A stretch of DNA of 64,000 bases from Linanthus parryae (Eukaryota > Streptophyta > Magnoliopsida > Ericales > Polemoniaceae), in contig JALGPY010000010.1 in assembly GCA_023055425.1 (NCBI GenBank), positions 53,109,665 through 53,173,664 of the forward strand. The letters are read 5' to 3'. Position 1 is the stretch's first letter, and each line of letters begins with the position of its first letter. The translations under genes and the position numbers were made by a program. A model generated the notes under the pieces. The model searched no databases and had not been told where the DNA came from. It was given only the letters and a program-made list of their open reading frames with translations. Of the stretch, positions 29,761 to 40,935 are shown piece by piece.

Positions 29761-30663
29761 CAGCGATTTGAGCTTTAAAACATGAGTCAGAGAGGATGAA
29801 ATGAAGTACTAACTCCCAACTTTACATAGAATAAAGAAGAAATGAATTCCTTTGAATGCATTGCAAGATATGATCATTCAAAAATGATTGTTTACACTAA
29901 TGCTTCATCCCCTTTAGTCAAATTTTTCAGCAAGACAGACTTCCAGATTCACAGGGGTCACTTTGCTGACCAAATCCAGGGTGATTAAGAACAAGATTTG
30001 TAGTAATCCAAACATGGATTTGCAGACTAGATCAAAGCTGCATATAGGATAAAATTAAATTCTAAAGGACTACGTATTAAGCAAGATATGATCTCTGAAA
30101 GTTAGAAAAAATTCACAAGTGATGTTCTTGACAGTTAAGAGCCTTATAGATGATTTCAGAAGAAATAATAAAATGAAACTTGTAGTTTGACATAAAGAAA
30201 AAAAGCAGCGACAACTAGTTTCTCAAACCAGTCAATAGAGAGTGAGATATTGGCTCAGGGTACGGTCATTGCCGAAAAAAAATGAAGACATGAAAGAATA
30301 ACATCCAATGCAAATGATGTTACAGGAAAATTATTAATGAATAACATTATCTTTGGCATCAAGTGATCACATAGAAAAAGTCATAATGGAAATCGACCAA
30401 AGATTGAGTGCTTTATCAAATTAAGTTTTGGGGAGGAGTTTTCCCCCGGCTGCATCCCTGATTGATTGTGATTATTAGGTGAGTTCCAATAGGTCAGCTA
30501 GGTTGGCTACAACTCTCAGGAGTCCAAATAAACCAATGAGACGTCATGAATTCTCCTACAAAGTTGAGTTGGAGTTTTGATTCAGCGATATTGCTCTATG
30601 ACATCCTATCATGTCAGGAAGATAAGAGAAACTGAGAGATAGCTCTTTGAAGCTTGATGAATA
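29761..30663. other. Non-coding region
   Basis: No supported gene is seen. Weak similarity between about 29825-29890 and 30045-30110 (CAAGATATGATC words) hints at an old duplication. The copia coding signal stops near 29760. Confidence 0.45.
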
Positions 30664-31120
30664 TGTTATGACGCAGCGGATGAATTCAGGTATCAAGAAA
30701 GAACGATGAACAAGTAAAGAACGAGAGAAAAAAATTTAACGTGGTTCACTAGTTGTGAAACTAGCTACATCCACGACCCGAAAAACTAATGTATTAGAGA
30801 GAAACAACCTAATTTCAGCCACACTATGGCCAAAAGGCCATAAAGGCCACCCCAATACACCACACACCAATAAGCCACGACCCTAGGTCCTAATATAGGC
30901 CTACGATACCAGCTTGGTGCCCAAGAAACGAAGAAGTTACCAAAAACGAACAAGGAAACAATATTAGTCGCCCTATCGAACTATTCGAACCCTTCATTAT
31001 CGAACTTTGCCCAAACCCGTTGAACTATTCCAGACCCGTCGAACGGCTACTTATTTGTCTTCCTTGCTTCGTCGTTGCATCGCCGTTGACCGAATGCTAG
31101 CTTTGAATCATTCCCAAATA
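30664..31120 (-). repeat. 3' LTR of the gag-only copia element
   Basis: Shares with 32363-32820 the run from TGTTATGACGCAG through GAATGCTAGCTTTGAATCAT. The outer end reads CAAATA in place of the CAAACA seen in the other LTR, so the terminal TG is mutated. Confidence 0.85.
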
Positions 31121-31599
31121 ATCTGCACCTTGATTCAATGCCTAGCAACCAAAACCGATCTTCTCTCTAATATAGAAACGAATGCGTCGTCCCGGAATCA
31201 GAAACGAGCACGCCCTCCACCTAGAACCAGACTCGAATACATTCACTGAGAAAGAAGGACCGAATGTATTCCCGATGCGCTCCAAACAGTGCAAGAACCA
31301 TTGCACCATGACAAGTGCCCATATGTCGTCAAGACCAGATGCACCGACGACGAGTTCCCCAAATTGTCATGCCAGATGCGCACCATATGCCTCAGCTGCG
31401 ACCGAAACCCTATTGTGTGAAAGAAATTTTTTCGCGCCTACTAGAACCCCATTCGCGTGCCAGAGATCTCACGCGCCAGATGTTCCATGCCAGGAGCCAA
31501 GAATCGCCCCCAAGGGGCTCAGAGAAGAAGGTCGTCCTCGGAGGAGGTCCCTCCACCTAGATCCAGATTCGTCTGGTTCTTCTTGGGACACTCCCTTTT
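31121..31599 (-). other. Residual interior of the gag-only copia element
   Basis: No pol motif is found. The word CTCCACCTAGA.CCAGA occurs twice (about 31215 and 31550), so a short internal duplication may mark the pol deletion. Long plus-strand frames here have no recognisable domain. Confidence 0.4.
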
Positions 31600-32273
31600 C
31601 TAGTGACCTTTCTCCTTGCAGTACGCACAGACGTCCTGTGGTAAGATGGATCCTACAAACCTCTTGTATCCCTTAACTTTTCCTGCTTTGACCATTAAAC
31701 CAGCCGCATAATGGTCACCTGAATAGCCTGCAGCCTTGTGCCTCAGACTCCTAGTGTGAAGAGCAGATCTGACTTGTTCTAGGGTTATCGTATCTTTCCC
31801 ACCATTGAAAGATTGCACGAAGGCAGCGACACCAACATAATTAAGGCCGCATCATCATCACTTATTTTCTCCTCACTATTACGCAATTCAAGCAGAATAG
31901 TGTTCAGAACATCTAAGTGATCACTAATTTGCGTACCTTTAGACATTCGCAGCCCGAACAACCGTTGCTTGAGCATCAATTTGTTTGCAACAAATTTCTT
32001 CATGTAGAGCTCCTCCAACTTGACCCACAAAGCAGCTGCCTTCTCCTGATCTACGACACTGGTGATCACGTCGTCCGTCGGACACAACATGATCGTTGCG
32101 TGCGCCTTCTCCTCCATCTTCAGATGCGCCGATGTGGTTGTGTCCACTTTGCCCTTGTTGGACGCCATAGGCAGCCAAAGATCGTCGCATTTCAACAACG
32201 CCTTCATCTTGATCTGCCACAGACTGCAAATCTTTCTCCCACTGAACTTCTCGATCTTCATAGTACCCGACAT
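31560..32273 (-). pseudogene. copia gag
   Basis: The frame 32273-31785 starts MSGTMKIEKFSGRKICSLWQ and holds the copia gag core (MKALLKCDDLWLPM, KAAALWVKLEELYMKKFVAN, LFGLRMSKGTQISDHLDVLN, LRNSEEKISDDDAALIMLVS). This is the UBN2/retrotran_gag family that forms the particle shell. Near 31800 the frame shifts to one reading MQSFNGGKDTITLEQVRSAL, which ends in the nucleocapsid zinc knuckle CAYCKEKGH, then a stop where the usual W lies, then KRECPKK. The last zinc ligand is thus beyond a stop. Inactive by frameshift plus stop. Confidence 0.85.
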
Positions 32274-32304
32274 CGTTTCTTCTTGAAACCCTAACCTGAA
32301 CCGA

Positions 32305-32316
32305 GCTCTGATACCA
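32305..32316 (-). other. Second primer-binding-site copy
   Basis: The minus strand reads TGGTATCAGAGC again, 43 bp further inside than the LTR-proximal site. The flanking words CTCTGATACCAGTTTGTTA are duplicated with the site. Confidence 0.7.
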
Positions 32317-32347
32317 GTTTGTTAAAACTGGTGTTCCTCTTAACGAG

Positions 32348-32359
32348 GCTCTGATACCA
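32348..32359 (-). other. LTR-proximal primer-binding site, initiator tRNA-Met type
   Basis: The minus strand gives TGGTATCAGAGC three bases inside the 5' LTR end at 32363, the normal spacing. Confidence 0.88.
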
Positions 32360-32362
32360 GTT

Positions 32363-32820
32363 TGTTATGACGCAGTGAATGAATCCAAGTATCAAGCAAG
32401 AACGACGAACAAATAAAGAACGAGAGAGAACAATTTAACGTGGTTCACTAGTTGTGAAACTAGCTACATCCATGACCCAAAAAACTGATTTATTAGAGAG
32501 AAACAACCCGATTACAACCATACTATGGCCAAAAGGCCATAGAGGCCGCCCCAATACACCACACACAAGTAAGCCACGATCCCAGGTCCTTATGTAGGCC
32601 TAGGATACCAGCTTGGTGCCCAAGAAACAAATAAGTTACCAAAAACGAACAAGGAAACAATATTAGCCGCCCTATCGAACTATTCGGACCTGTCATTATC
32701 GAACTGTTCCCAGACCCGTCGAACTATTCCGAACCCGTCGAACTGCTACTTCTTCGTCTTCCTTGCTTCGTTGTTGCATCGCCGTTTCGATTGAATGCTA
32801 GCTTTGAATCATTCCAAACA
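32363..32820 (-). repeat. 5' LTR of the gag-only copia element
   Basis: 458 bp with intact TGTT...AACA ends. It pairs with 30664-31120. Both LTRs hold a palindromic word ATGGCCAAAAGGCCAT. Confidence 0.88.
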
Positions 32821-34189
32821 GAACACTTTGAATTTTGAGTGTTAGACCATGTGATTTTGATCTATCAGCTATGTTGAGTCATTAGGAAAGTTCTAGGAGA
32901 TTTGACACCTCCTTGCTGAGGTATCTGGTGATTAAATGGTGAATCATGCATTAGAGATAGGCTATGTGCATTTTAGGGTACTTTGTGATATTTTTCAAAT
33001 TTTAGGGTTAGTTTTAGGATTAGGTAGAGACTTCAACTTCCTGAAAGTATATTTCTGCCCCCATTACTTCTAGCAGTTATAATTCAAGCCCAAAATAACC
33101 TGAAATCCCTTTACTGCCCAAACTACTATCAGTTACGTAACTTGAATTTATTCATGAATTTTTTACAAAATTTGTGATATTACACTCTTTTATTAGAGGG
33201 GGGGGGGGTGATATTGCACTTGGATCATGCTTGAAATCTAGAGGTATTACAGTTGGTATTCCAATAGGGATGAAATTGCCTTTGCGTATTGTGTTGTGGG
33301 GTTGGGCTTTTAATAATTCTGCCTTTTTTCTTGGTAAATGAGTTGATTTTGATAAATGAAGATATGCAATATGTAATCTAGCTTAATTTAAAATATACTC
33401 CGATATTCTCATTATAACTACATAATTCTTTGATTAACTCAAAAGACTTGTTCTCATCTCTTAAGGATAGTAATTTAGTGAATTCAGTAACTGAGTCTTC
33501 TTGTACTATAAAATTTCTTGATCTCTTATATAAGTGTACCAGGGTTCATATAACCATAAGATGGCCCCTTCGCCGATGCATATCAACAGCTTTGTTACAG
33601 CTCTCTGCACCTCTAGTGACAAGTATCTCAAATCCATGGCTTTACTTTCAGAATTTTTGTTTCTTAAGTCAAAGAGATGTTTCTTCAATTATGTACTTTG
33701 AGAAATTTAATATTTGTCATTGTTTGTATGGCCCTGAGCGATTTGCAGGTTTTTTCTTGTTAAATTTACAGAAACAAAATCCTATAAGTGTAATTTGTAA
33801 ATACGAGTATCGGCGCTCCGAATGGCCCCAACACCACTAAACCGAGAAAAAAAGTTATTAAAACAAAAAAATAAAGAGCAAAGTGAAGGCTAAAAAAAAT
33901 ATATATTAAGAATAAATTTGGAACAAATTACATGAGAGACTCCTTATTATACATGTTACAACAAATACTCCTTCCATTGTTAGCAGAATGCAGTATTTGG
34001 ATCCAATTCCTTTCCTACAACCCCAACTTGTCCACCACCTATACTGGATCTTGAGAGCCCTATGGGGTTGAAAAAATCAGATAACAAACATGGTGAAAAA
34101 TTAATAACCAAATTTAGGGGAAAAACGAGCGTCAATCAATCAATCATATTTCTCTAGTCACCACCTCCAGTGAGTCACCTTCCAAAATA
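32821..34189. other. Non-coding region
   Basis: AT-rich, with a poly-G run at 33198-33208. A 136-residue plus-strand frame (33430-33840) has no recognised domain and an uneven composition. Part of the right side may be a degraded upstream portion of the copia element that follows, but no motif confirms that. Confidence 0.45.
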
Positions 34190-34480
34190 CCATCATAACT
34201 TATCGGTACAGACTACCAGGCACACATACATTTTTGGCTTAAAGAGATGGCCAATGATCTAGGCCTACATCAAGATCAATCGATAGTATACTGTGATAGC
34301 TTGAGTGCAATATGCTTGACTAAAGATCAAGTCTCAGGTATCATTTTCTGAGAAACGAGAGAAGAATGCGGGTCAAGAAGGTGGAGACATTTGATAACTC
34401 TGGGGATATGTTCACCAAGCCAATTACGGGGAGCACGCTTTAGAATTGTCTGGAATTGCTCAACATTCTGATCCATTAGA
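34190..34480 (+). pseudogene. Ty1/copia RNase H C-terminal fragment, plus strand
   Basis: Reads FWLKEMANDLGLHQDQSIVY, CDSLSAICLTKDQV, then after a frame change FLRNERRMRVKKVETFDNSG and DMFTKPITGSTL. This is the end of a copia pol (usual WL..L..ELG..Q..V.(V/I).CD.QSAI.L.KN and DM.TKP(V/I)). The order is right, but a frame change and the loss of the HIDV.(Y/H)H.I segment show decay. It differs from the minus-strand copia fragments at 24.4 and 29.5 kb. Confidence 0.78.
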
Positions 34481-34656
34481 TCCATTCGGAGCTGTCGGCG
34501 CCGATGCGGGTCTAGTGAGTCTTTGTCACGAGAGACAGTTTGGGTACGGAGAAAGCGTGGCTTTGTATACGAGAAGAGAAATAGTCGTTTTAAGGTTGAG
34601 ATTTGTTGAACATATTACTTGATTGAAGATATCACCCAAAAGCAACTAAGATGGCT

Positions 34657-34661
34657 CCAGG
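34657..34661 (+). repeat. Target-site duplication CCAGG, left
   Basis: Directly precedes TGTAACACCC; the identical word at 35613-35617 directly follows the last CA. Confidence 0.8.
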
Positions 34662-35612
34662 TGTAACACCCTTACATCTCCGTTCAGGGTTAACGCAACT
34701 GGGTCCCAAAAGTAGACTACTAAGATTACAATTCAGTAAAATATACAGCAAATCTTGCGAGAATAAGTATTATAAAGTGAAATGTGAAATGTTTTCAACT
34801 ACCATTCTTACAAAAAAGTGAAATGATTTCAACTACAATTTTTACAATATACTAAATAAAAAGAGGGAGATGATTCATACTAAATAGGCTTTGGAGGGCT
34901 TAGAGAGGATGTATGTATGCATGGAAGCATGGACTCCTCAAGAACTTGAAGCTTCTTCAATGGAGGGAGAGAAGATAGGTCTTGAAGCGGTGAATAAGTG
35001 TTGAAGAAGATGAAGAAACTAATGGTGGCTCTTGATATGACCAACCAAAGAATAAAAAATAGGAATTTGAGTGTGAGATATAGAGAGAAGTGTGTGGAGA
35101 GGTTTAGGAAGCGATGGAGAAAGAGTGAAATGATGTGATGAGTGTGTGAGAGTGTGTTTATATATATAAGGGTAGTAATGATGATAAGGGTTAATAATAT
35201 TTTAATAGGGTAAACTTAGTTAGTGGTTGAGGGGTTGGAGGGGAATAACTAGAAATTTGAATATCAAGACAATGATGGTTGATATGCAAATATTGGAAAC
35301 TAATGGTAACTTCAAAATTACGCATACAAGAGTGTTATTTTCGGAGTTCGATAGTAACTAATAAGAAACTAACTTAAAATTGTCTTCTTTTCTTATAATA
35401 AAACTAGAAAGTACTCAAAGATATCCGAACTTTTTGAAATTATCAAAAAAACCCAAACGAAATACTTGATAATTATAAATTCCACATGGTACGCCTATAT
35501 TTTAGAAACTTCCATTAAGTTAGGAATACATTTGAAATAGTAATTTATTGAAATCCTCAAAACTTTTTGAAATTATCAAAATGACCCCCAAAATAAAATA
35601 CGGGATATTTCA
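34662..35612 (+). mobile_element. Solo LTR, 951 bp, nested in the copia LTR
   Basis: Starts TGTAACACCCTTACATCTCC and ends CGGGATATTTCA, flanked by CCAGG on both sides. It contains a TATATATATAA word at about 35159-35169 that may be its promoter. No internal region exists. The TGTAACACCC start is shared with the 3.8-kb solo LTR, but the bodies look unrelated, so it is a different gypsy family or subfamily. Confidence 0.8.
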
Positions 35613-35730
35613 CCAGGACCATTCGCACGAAAGAAAACAACTCACTGCAAATTCTTAGGAACTTGGGTCTAGAACACAGTAAATTAGTTATTTCCTAATT
35701 TGTTAGGTTGGTTTGGGGACGATTAGGGCC

Positions 35731-35740
35731 CTATAAATAG
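35731..35740 (+). promoter_or_regulatory. TATA box of the copia LTR
   Basis: CTATAAATAG preceded by a GC-rich GGGCC word, inside the right half of the split copia LTR. Confidence 0.5.
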
Positions 35741-35870
35741 GTTCTTTGGGGTCTACAACTGGTATACAATCATTGTACCCCATTTATCTCTCGTGGACGT
35801 AGTGAGCATAATTTTTGTTAGCGAACCAAGTAATTATTATGTTTTGCTTTTTCGTTCATTATTTGGTGAG

Positions 35871-36486
35871 GTGGTTTGTGATAACAAGTACCGTAAATTA
35901 TTTTTTTAAGGACACTTCACTTCATCTCATCTGATGCAATCCCTTGTGGTTACGTTGTGGTCACCTTAAATTATAATCATTCAGTTCTCTACAAGAATAA
36001 ATAAATATCGGTTGAATGGATTTGATTTCGTGCATTACATGTGATATTGTATAAAAATACTCTATATTTATGGTAATATGCTAGCTGAATAATATTGTCA
36101 CCTCGTGTATATTATACTGCTATTAACGTGGCTTCTTTTTTATTAAATAAGTGATGAATACAATTATGTATTGTCCAAAATAGCTCACCAAAACATTCCA
36201 TTTCTATTCCATTATTTGTAGTACATGGTTATCACATGGTCTGGATTTGCTACGGTTCAAAACCTTACGGTTGTTGTGCAGTTCATATCGGATGGAAACA
36301 ATTAAGCCACGTCGCATTCATCAAACAGATCTGACAGCTACAAACGCATTCATCAGATCCTGGCAGCTACAAAAATTCTCACACTTACCTCACACGCGAC
36401 TATGTCTGTTCAACAAGTTCTCGTTCAGTCGATGGTTCATACTTTTGCTTCTTGAAATTGAACAAGATACTTGGTTAACTCCGGCC
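35871..36486. other. Non-coding AT-rich DNA
   Basis: No feature supported except an open frame from 36247 that leads into the fragment described next; its first half has no recognisable domain. Confidence 0.45.
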
Positions 36487-36615
36487 ACGACAAAGTGCAT
36501 ATTCACCGGTCTCAATAAAGAATACAGATACAATTTCGAAGTGACATTGGCAATGCTTAAGTTTTTACAAAATGAAGACAATAATCTTCAGATCGTGCCC
36601 AAATCTTTTATGTAA
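36487..36615 (+). pseudogene. Possible seryl-tRNA synthetase C-terminal remnant, copy 2
   Basis: The end of a 122-residue frame (36247-36615) reads TKCIFTGLNKEYRYNFEVTL, AMLKFLQNEDNNLQIVPKS, FM and stop. The arrangement T..(I/V).T.LN, then TLA.L...Q.ED......P..FM at the very C-terminus resembles class II seryl-tRNA synthetases, whose last residues follow this pattern. Only the last 95 bp are shared with copy 1 (20483-20574), which has an extra stop. The ORF upstream does not show the synthetase motif 3, so if real it is a captured tail. Low confidence. Confidence 0.27.
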
Positions 36616-37078
36616 CAAGAAACATGAAGTTAGCACAAAAGAGATATTGCGAAAAAGTCTAAGCCTGCTTTTAACAGATGATTTAGTGATCCCCATTAAT
36701 CTGTTTAAATATAGGCATCATTAATCAGTATAAATTATCCGGTCCTGATCACCGGTTTCTGATTAATATAATTGACTAGGGATATTTAAGATAAACAAAC
36801 ACATTTGTAATCTAAAGACTTCATTATATTAAATATCTCCATAAATAATACAGTGAATGTTCTAGCCAAAAACGTTGTTCATACTAAATAAGATTGCCTC
36901 TAGGCATCTATTCCAACAAAATTATCAGTCATATATAATATAAGAGGGTCAGGAACGTACTGCATGTAACTGAGCGTGCTAACAAATATTGTTTCCATCG
37001 TAGCAATGTACTCAATTGTTATTGACGAATTCCACAAATGTGAGGCCATTAAGATGATTTAGTGTGGCTCCGGTTTTA

Positions 37079-37861
37079 CGTGGTGCTTTACACCACTGAC
37101 ATTTCGACATCTATAGTAATTGCAACAACAAAAATTGTCATTTCTGCTTGTTTAGTTTGTCATTTCTTCATTGTGTTTGATATCCTCTCTCTCTCACTTC
37201 CTTTCCTACTAAACCCTAGACGGAAAGGCTATAACTAGTTCCCTCCAAGTATCAATATTCTTCACTCCATCTATACCTAGTACACTCTCGCTCTCACTCT
37301 CATGTTCTCCACTAAAATTGAAGGCGATCTCAACAATAACGGCGTCTCATTTCTTATCGACGATTACAAAGAGTGCCATCAAAACTATTGCAACCCTGAG
37401 GTAGTTGACGGTTTTCATGGATTACTTATGAAAAACCCCGGCGACGTATTTCTAACATGTGAACCCTGCCCCAGGGTTCGCATACCAGAACACCGTTGCC
37501 GGGGTTTTTCCTAGAATCCATGATAACCTTCAATCACCTCAAGGTTTCCATAGTTGTGATTGAACTATTTGTAATCGTCGATAAGAAAGAAGACGCTGAT
37601 ATTGTTGGGATCGACTGCCATTTCAGTGGAGAACCTGAGAATGAAAGTGAGAGTGGAGTAGTTATTGATGGAGTGAAGAAGATTGATACTCGGAGGGAAA
37701 TATTTATACCATCTCTGTCTAGTTTTATTCGGAAAGGAAATGAGAGAGATGATATCAAACATATTGAAAAAATGACAAAGTAGACATGCAGAAATGACAA
37801 TTTTTGTTGTTGCAATGATTATGAATGTCAAAATATGAGTTGTGTAAAGCAGCAGGTACAA
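37079..37861. repeat. Long palindrome of a promoter-plus-ORF unit, copy 2
   Basis: Arms of about 390 bp inverted around 37470. The left TATA is altered to CTATAACTAG, while the right-arm TATA (37701-37710, minus strand) is intact. The right-arm frame is stopped after LIDDYK. The palindrome has survived in both duplication copies, although large perfect palindromes are often unstable. Confidence 0.85.
37302..37514 (+). CDS. Unknown 70-aa ORF, left arm, copy 2
   Basis: Same length and frame as 21250-21462, with the core VSFLIDDYKECHQNYCNPEV and the tail KNPGDVFLTCEPCPRVRIPE. It differs by several residues and no stop has arisen. The promoter TATA is mutated. No family recognised; coding status is uncertain. 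Confidence 0.28.
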   Translation: MFSTKIEGDLNNNGVSFLIDDYKECHQNYCNPEVVDGFHGLLMKNPGDVFLTCEPCPRVRIPEHRCRGFS

Positions 37862-38070
37862 TCGTCAACCACCTAGGGTTGTCATTGTTGTGATAGCACT
37901 CTTTGTACTTGGCGATAAGAATGAAGACGTCGTTTTTGTTGGGCTCGGCTGCCAGTTCAGTGGAGAACCTGAGAGTCAGAGGGAGAACGAACTAGTTATG
38001 GATGGAGTGACGAAGATTAATAGTTGGAGGTCACTATTTATACTAGCTATGTCTAAGGTTTTATAAAAAA
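37862..38070 (-). repeat. Third diverged copy of the palindrome unit, copy 2
   Basis: Counterpart of 21809-22030 in the second duplication, again in minus orientation with a TATA word (TATAAATAGT on the minus strand) and a truncated ORF core. Confidence 0.6.
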
Positions 38071-39403
38071 AGGAAATAAGAAAAAGAGATATTGAATCAA
38101 CACGTATGAAGATATGCAATTAATAACAAAACATTTTATTTTTTGCTATTTGCAATTGATCCAAGAACAGCACATTCAACACTATTCATTAACCGAAAAC
38201 CCAATATTAAGTTAAATTAAAAAAAAAAAATCTACAACATTTTAGAGTACGATAGAACAAATGTATTAATAATGAGGATACAAGTTGATGATTCATTTAT
38301 ATATGCTTAGGTGTAAAATAAATAGTTAGTACAATACATATCGGCCAGTGAAAGTGGCTAAATATCTTATTTAGAAATTGTCTTACTTACAAACTGGGTT
38401 AGGAATTTTTGACTAAGTCAAATTTATAAGTAAAATGTGTCAAATGGCCAATTTTTACCCGGAATGGGATCGAGTTGGCTTAGTTGAGCCCACCGAAGTT
38501 GCAGTCATAGTCGGGACGGATATCCTAGGCATTGGTAAATTGGGCCAACCAACTCGTCCAACAAAGCCTGAAACTCTACGAGTTTGGGCACAACAAATTT
38601 CAACCCTACACCGGTTTGAAAACTAAGCCCGTAAACATTTGAATTCGGCTTTGGATATGTAATTAGGGCTCAAGCCCGATCTGTACATTTTATTACGTTT
38701 TATTATTTATACAAAAATATATTTACATATAAATACTTCTAACGTATATAAATGTTATCCATAAATCATACGTTAAATATTTTAATTAATTAGAGAACAT
38801 AGAACACATGATAAAAAAAAGTGGTCAGACTCGCTCAACCTTGAGTGTGAAGATCCTAATTGCCTAATTGGTACAAAATATGGGTAATTTTGGAAAGAAA
38901 ATGTGACATTTTATCCCCATTTTCGTTTGGGCAGGTACCACTAATCCTATTTTTAATAGTCTGGTTTTGACACAAACAAACGTTGGTGACTCGGTTAAGA
39001 CATAGTACCATGTAGCAATGACTATCCTAAACCAAGACAGTACTTCCAGTTATTGTTCTCCTTCTAGTTCCGACAGTAATCAGTTTTGAAAAATTATTTT
39101 GACATTAAACATTCCTGATAATGTAAATATAATTATTTGCGACTTTCTAACAATTATTTACCTGTTAAGCTAAATCTTATAAGGAAAAAAATAATGATGT
39201 ATCCATTGTTTGTATATACTACAGAGCAGAAGTAGATGAATCGCACCTTTCTTACCTGATGTTCATGGGCTCCTTCGGTTTGAGGATCTCCTCTTCTTGA
39301 CCTCCAAAACAATCAATGTAAACCGTCCAATTCAGATCCAAGTGAAGCAACTTGCAGAATCGTTCTCAGAAAAGAAGGATCTAATATCCGTCTTCTTCTG
39401 GGA
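38071..39403. other. Non-coding part of segmental duplication, copy 2
   Basis: Matches 22031-23359. The 63-residue frame at 38435-38626 is retained with several substitutions; no domain was recognised. Confidence 0.5.
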
Positions 39404-39930
39404 AATATAGAGATCTCGCAACAGAAAATATTTGATTCGGAATCAATTGAAAAAGATTCTCTAGTTCCAAATGATATTGATCATCTAACAGAATTTCACG
39501 ATACTACTAACCCTGGTCTTAGAAATGGTGTTGCATGTTCGGATCTGGAGCGAAAGCGATGGCAGCTGTCATCGGTCGGTCGTTTAAGGATGAATATGGA
39601 TGCCTCGACTTGCGACGAATTGGGGATTGCATGTGGAGAATCTGTGATAAGAAACTCAAAAGGGATTTTTTTTTAGATTTCTATTTCTGATTCCGTCAAG
39701 CAAAAACTCTTCATCGCGAAGATGTACGCCATGAGATCAGCAATTAGATATGCTCGGATTTATGGGTTTCAAGATCCTCTCATCGAAACCTACTGTATGG
39801 ATCTCACACAATCTCTCAAGGCGGTGATTTTATGGAGCGGAAGTGGAAAGAGTGCTTAAGGAACTCACAATGGAGACGATGGAGAGAGAGGAGGTGATTT
39901 ATATCGACGACGCAAAAAAACCTAATTTAT
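39404..39930 (+). pseudogene. RNase H-like (RVT_3 type) pseudogene, copy 2
   Basis: Counterpart of 23360-23885 with the same KRWQLSSVGRLRMNMDAS motif and the same break in the T-run after the VIRNSK motif. A small indel near 39815 and another after GERGG change the frame compared with copy 1. Non-functional. Confidence 0.55.
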
Positions 39931-40396
39931 AGGATGTTATTTAATGTGCCTAGAGTACCAGAGTTTATGAGTTGGGTAGTGATTTGTCCACAAGGATTAA
40001 TATCTACTTAGCTGTCAGGCAAAATTCTGATTAAATTAATAAATAAAGTCCAAGTAACAAAAACCCTAATGGGTTTAAGAGAGAATGAAACAGTAAGGAA
40101 GAAGATGAAAAAGATGCATTGTATTTACACACTGAATCGATAAAGAAGTTTCCAGAGAGATATGAATAGGGCTACATCCAACGGTCATAAGCCAGCCGCA
40201 CAATCTAACGGTAATACATCTATTAGGGCAACATCTATAAAACAGAAAAAAAAATCATACATTCCTTGAAAAATATTGTTGGGCTTATTATGAATAAAAA
40301 AATAAGGTTGGGCTTGGACAGCAGAGGAAGCCCATAGCAGAATCAAAGCCCAAACACTACAAGTGAGAAACCCAAAATGTGATAGCTTCTATTACG
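39931..40396 (-). repeat. 3' LTR region of the old copia element, copy 2
   Basis: Counterpart of 23886-24351, ending (minus-strand start) at CGTAATAGAAGC, where the terminal TG is mutated to CG. The outer boundary is not known. Confidence 0.45.
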
Positions 40397-40751
40397 CCCC
40401 CTTAAACTGAAGGTGGTGAGACCAACAGTTTACATTTGATATATTCGAAGTGAGTGGTTGATAGGCCTTTGATGAAGATGTCGGCGATTTGATCTACAGT
40501 TGAGACAAAGGAGACAGTAAGTTGACGAAGGAGAGCCTTTTCACAGATATAGTGATAATCAAGTTTGATATGTTTGTTACGTGCGTGAAGAAGGGGATTA
40601 GATGTTAAGGCTAAGGAGGATAAATTATCAGTCCATAATATAGGAGGATCAGGAATAGTAAACTTTTAATCATAAAACAAAGAAATTTCAGCCGCGGCGG
40701 TGGCAAAAGCCTGATATTCGGATTTCGTAGAAGACCGGGCCACAGTGGGCT
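40397..40751 (-). pseudogene. Ty1/copia RNase H C-terminal fragment, copy 2
   Basis: Duplicate of 24352-24718 with the same DN.SS, HARNKHIKLD and GLSTTHFED words on the minus strand. It lacks about 12 bp near 40680. It is cut at GGGCT|TGATAC exactly as in copy 1, which shows that the insertion happened before the segmental duplication. Confidence 0.75.
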
Positions 40752-40935
40752 TGATACACGAATGAATCGGGTTGTTAGGGTTTACCGAACATAATAGTAA
40801 TTCGAGACACTATCAAGTCTCCACACACACGAGCAAGGGGTTTTTAACCCATCACACACTTTAATTTCTTATTTTATTGATTGATAAATGAAACTAAAAC
40901 GTTTAAATAGATTAATGATTAACCCTAACTAGTAC
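40752..40935 (-). repeat. Truncated LTR of the TGATAC element, copy 2
   Basis: Starts TGATACACGAATGAATCGGG and runs to ACCCTAACTAGTACTGC, where the same break as at 24905 occurs. Confidence 0.65.

Larger units (their letters stand above)
30664..32820 (-). mobile_element. Gag-only Ty1/copia element (TR-GAG-like)
   Basis: Two LTRs of about 457 bp (30664-31120 and 32363-32820) are in direct orientation. Their ends are TGTT...AACA (minus strand TGTTTGGAATGA...GTCATAACA). A nearly matching 5-bp flank is GAATA (30659-30663) and GAACA (32821-32825). The interior is only 1.24 kb. It holds the initiator-Met primer site, a gag with a frameshift and a zinc knuckle, and no protease, integrase, RT or RNase H. 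It is therefore non-autonomous. Confidence 0.85.
34604..35870 (+). repeat. 3' LTR of the plus-strand copia element (split)
   Basis: After the pol end, a purine-rich AAGGTTGAGA is followed by TGTTGAACATATTAC at 34604, which fits an LTR start. The LTR is interrupted at 34657-35617 by a solo LTR and continues with CTATAAATAG (35731-35740), as expected for its promoter. The right end was not determined. Confidence 0.6.

Noticed and set aside
31182..31676. A 164-residue plus-strand ORF in the gag-only copia element
   Set aside because: It overlaps the antisense gag end and a non-coding stretch. The composition is rich in Pro, Ser, Arg and Cys without a domain.
33430..33840. A 136-residue plus-strand ORF
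   Set aside because: No domain, no supporting signals, and Cys/Phe/Leu-rich composition typical of AT-rich chance frames.
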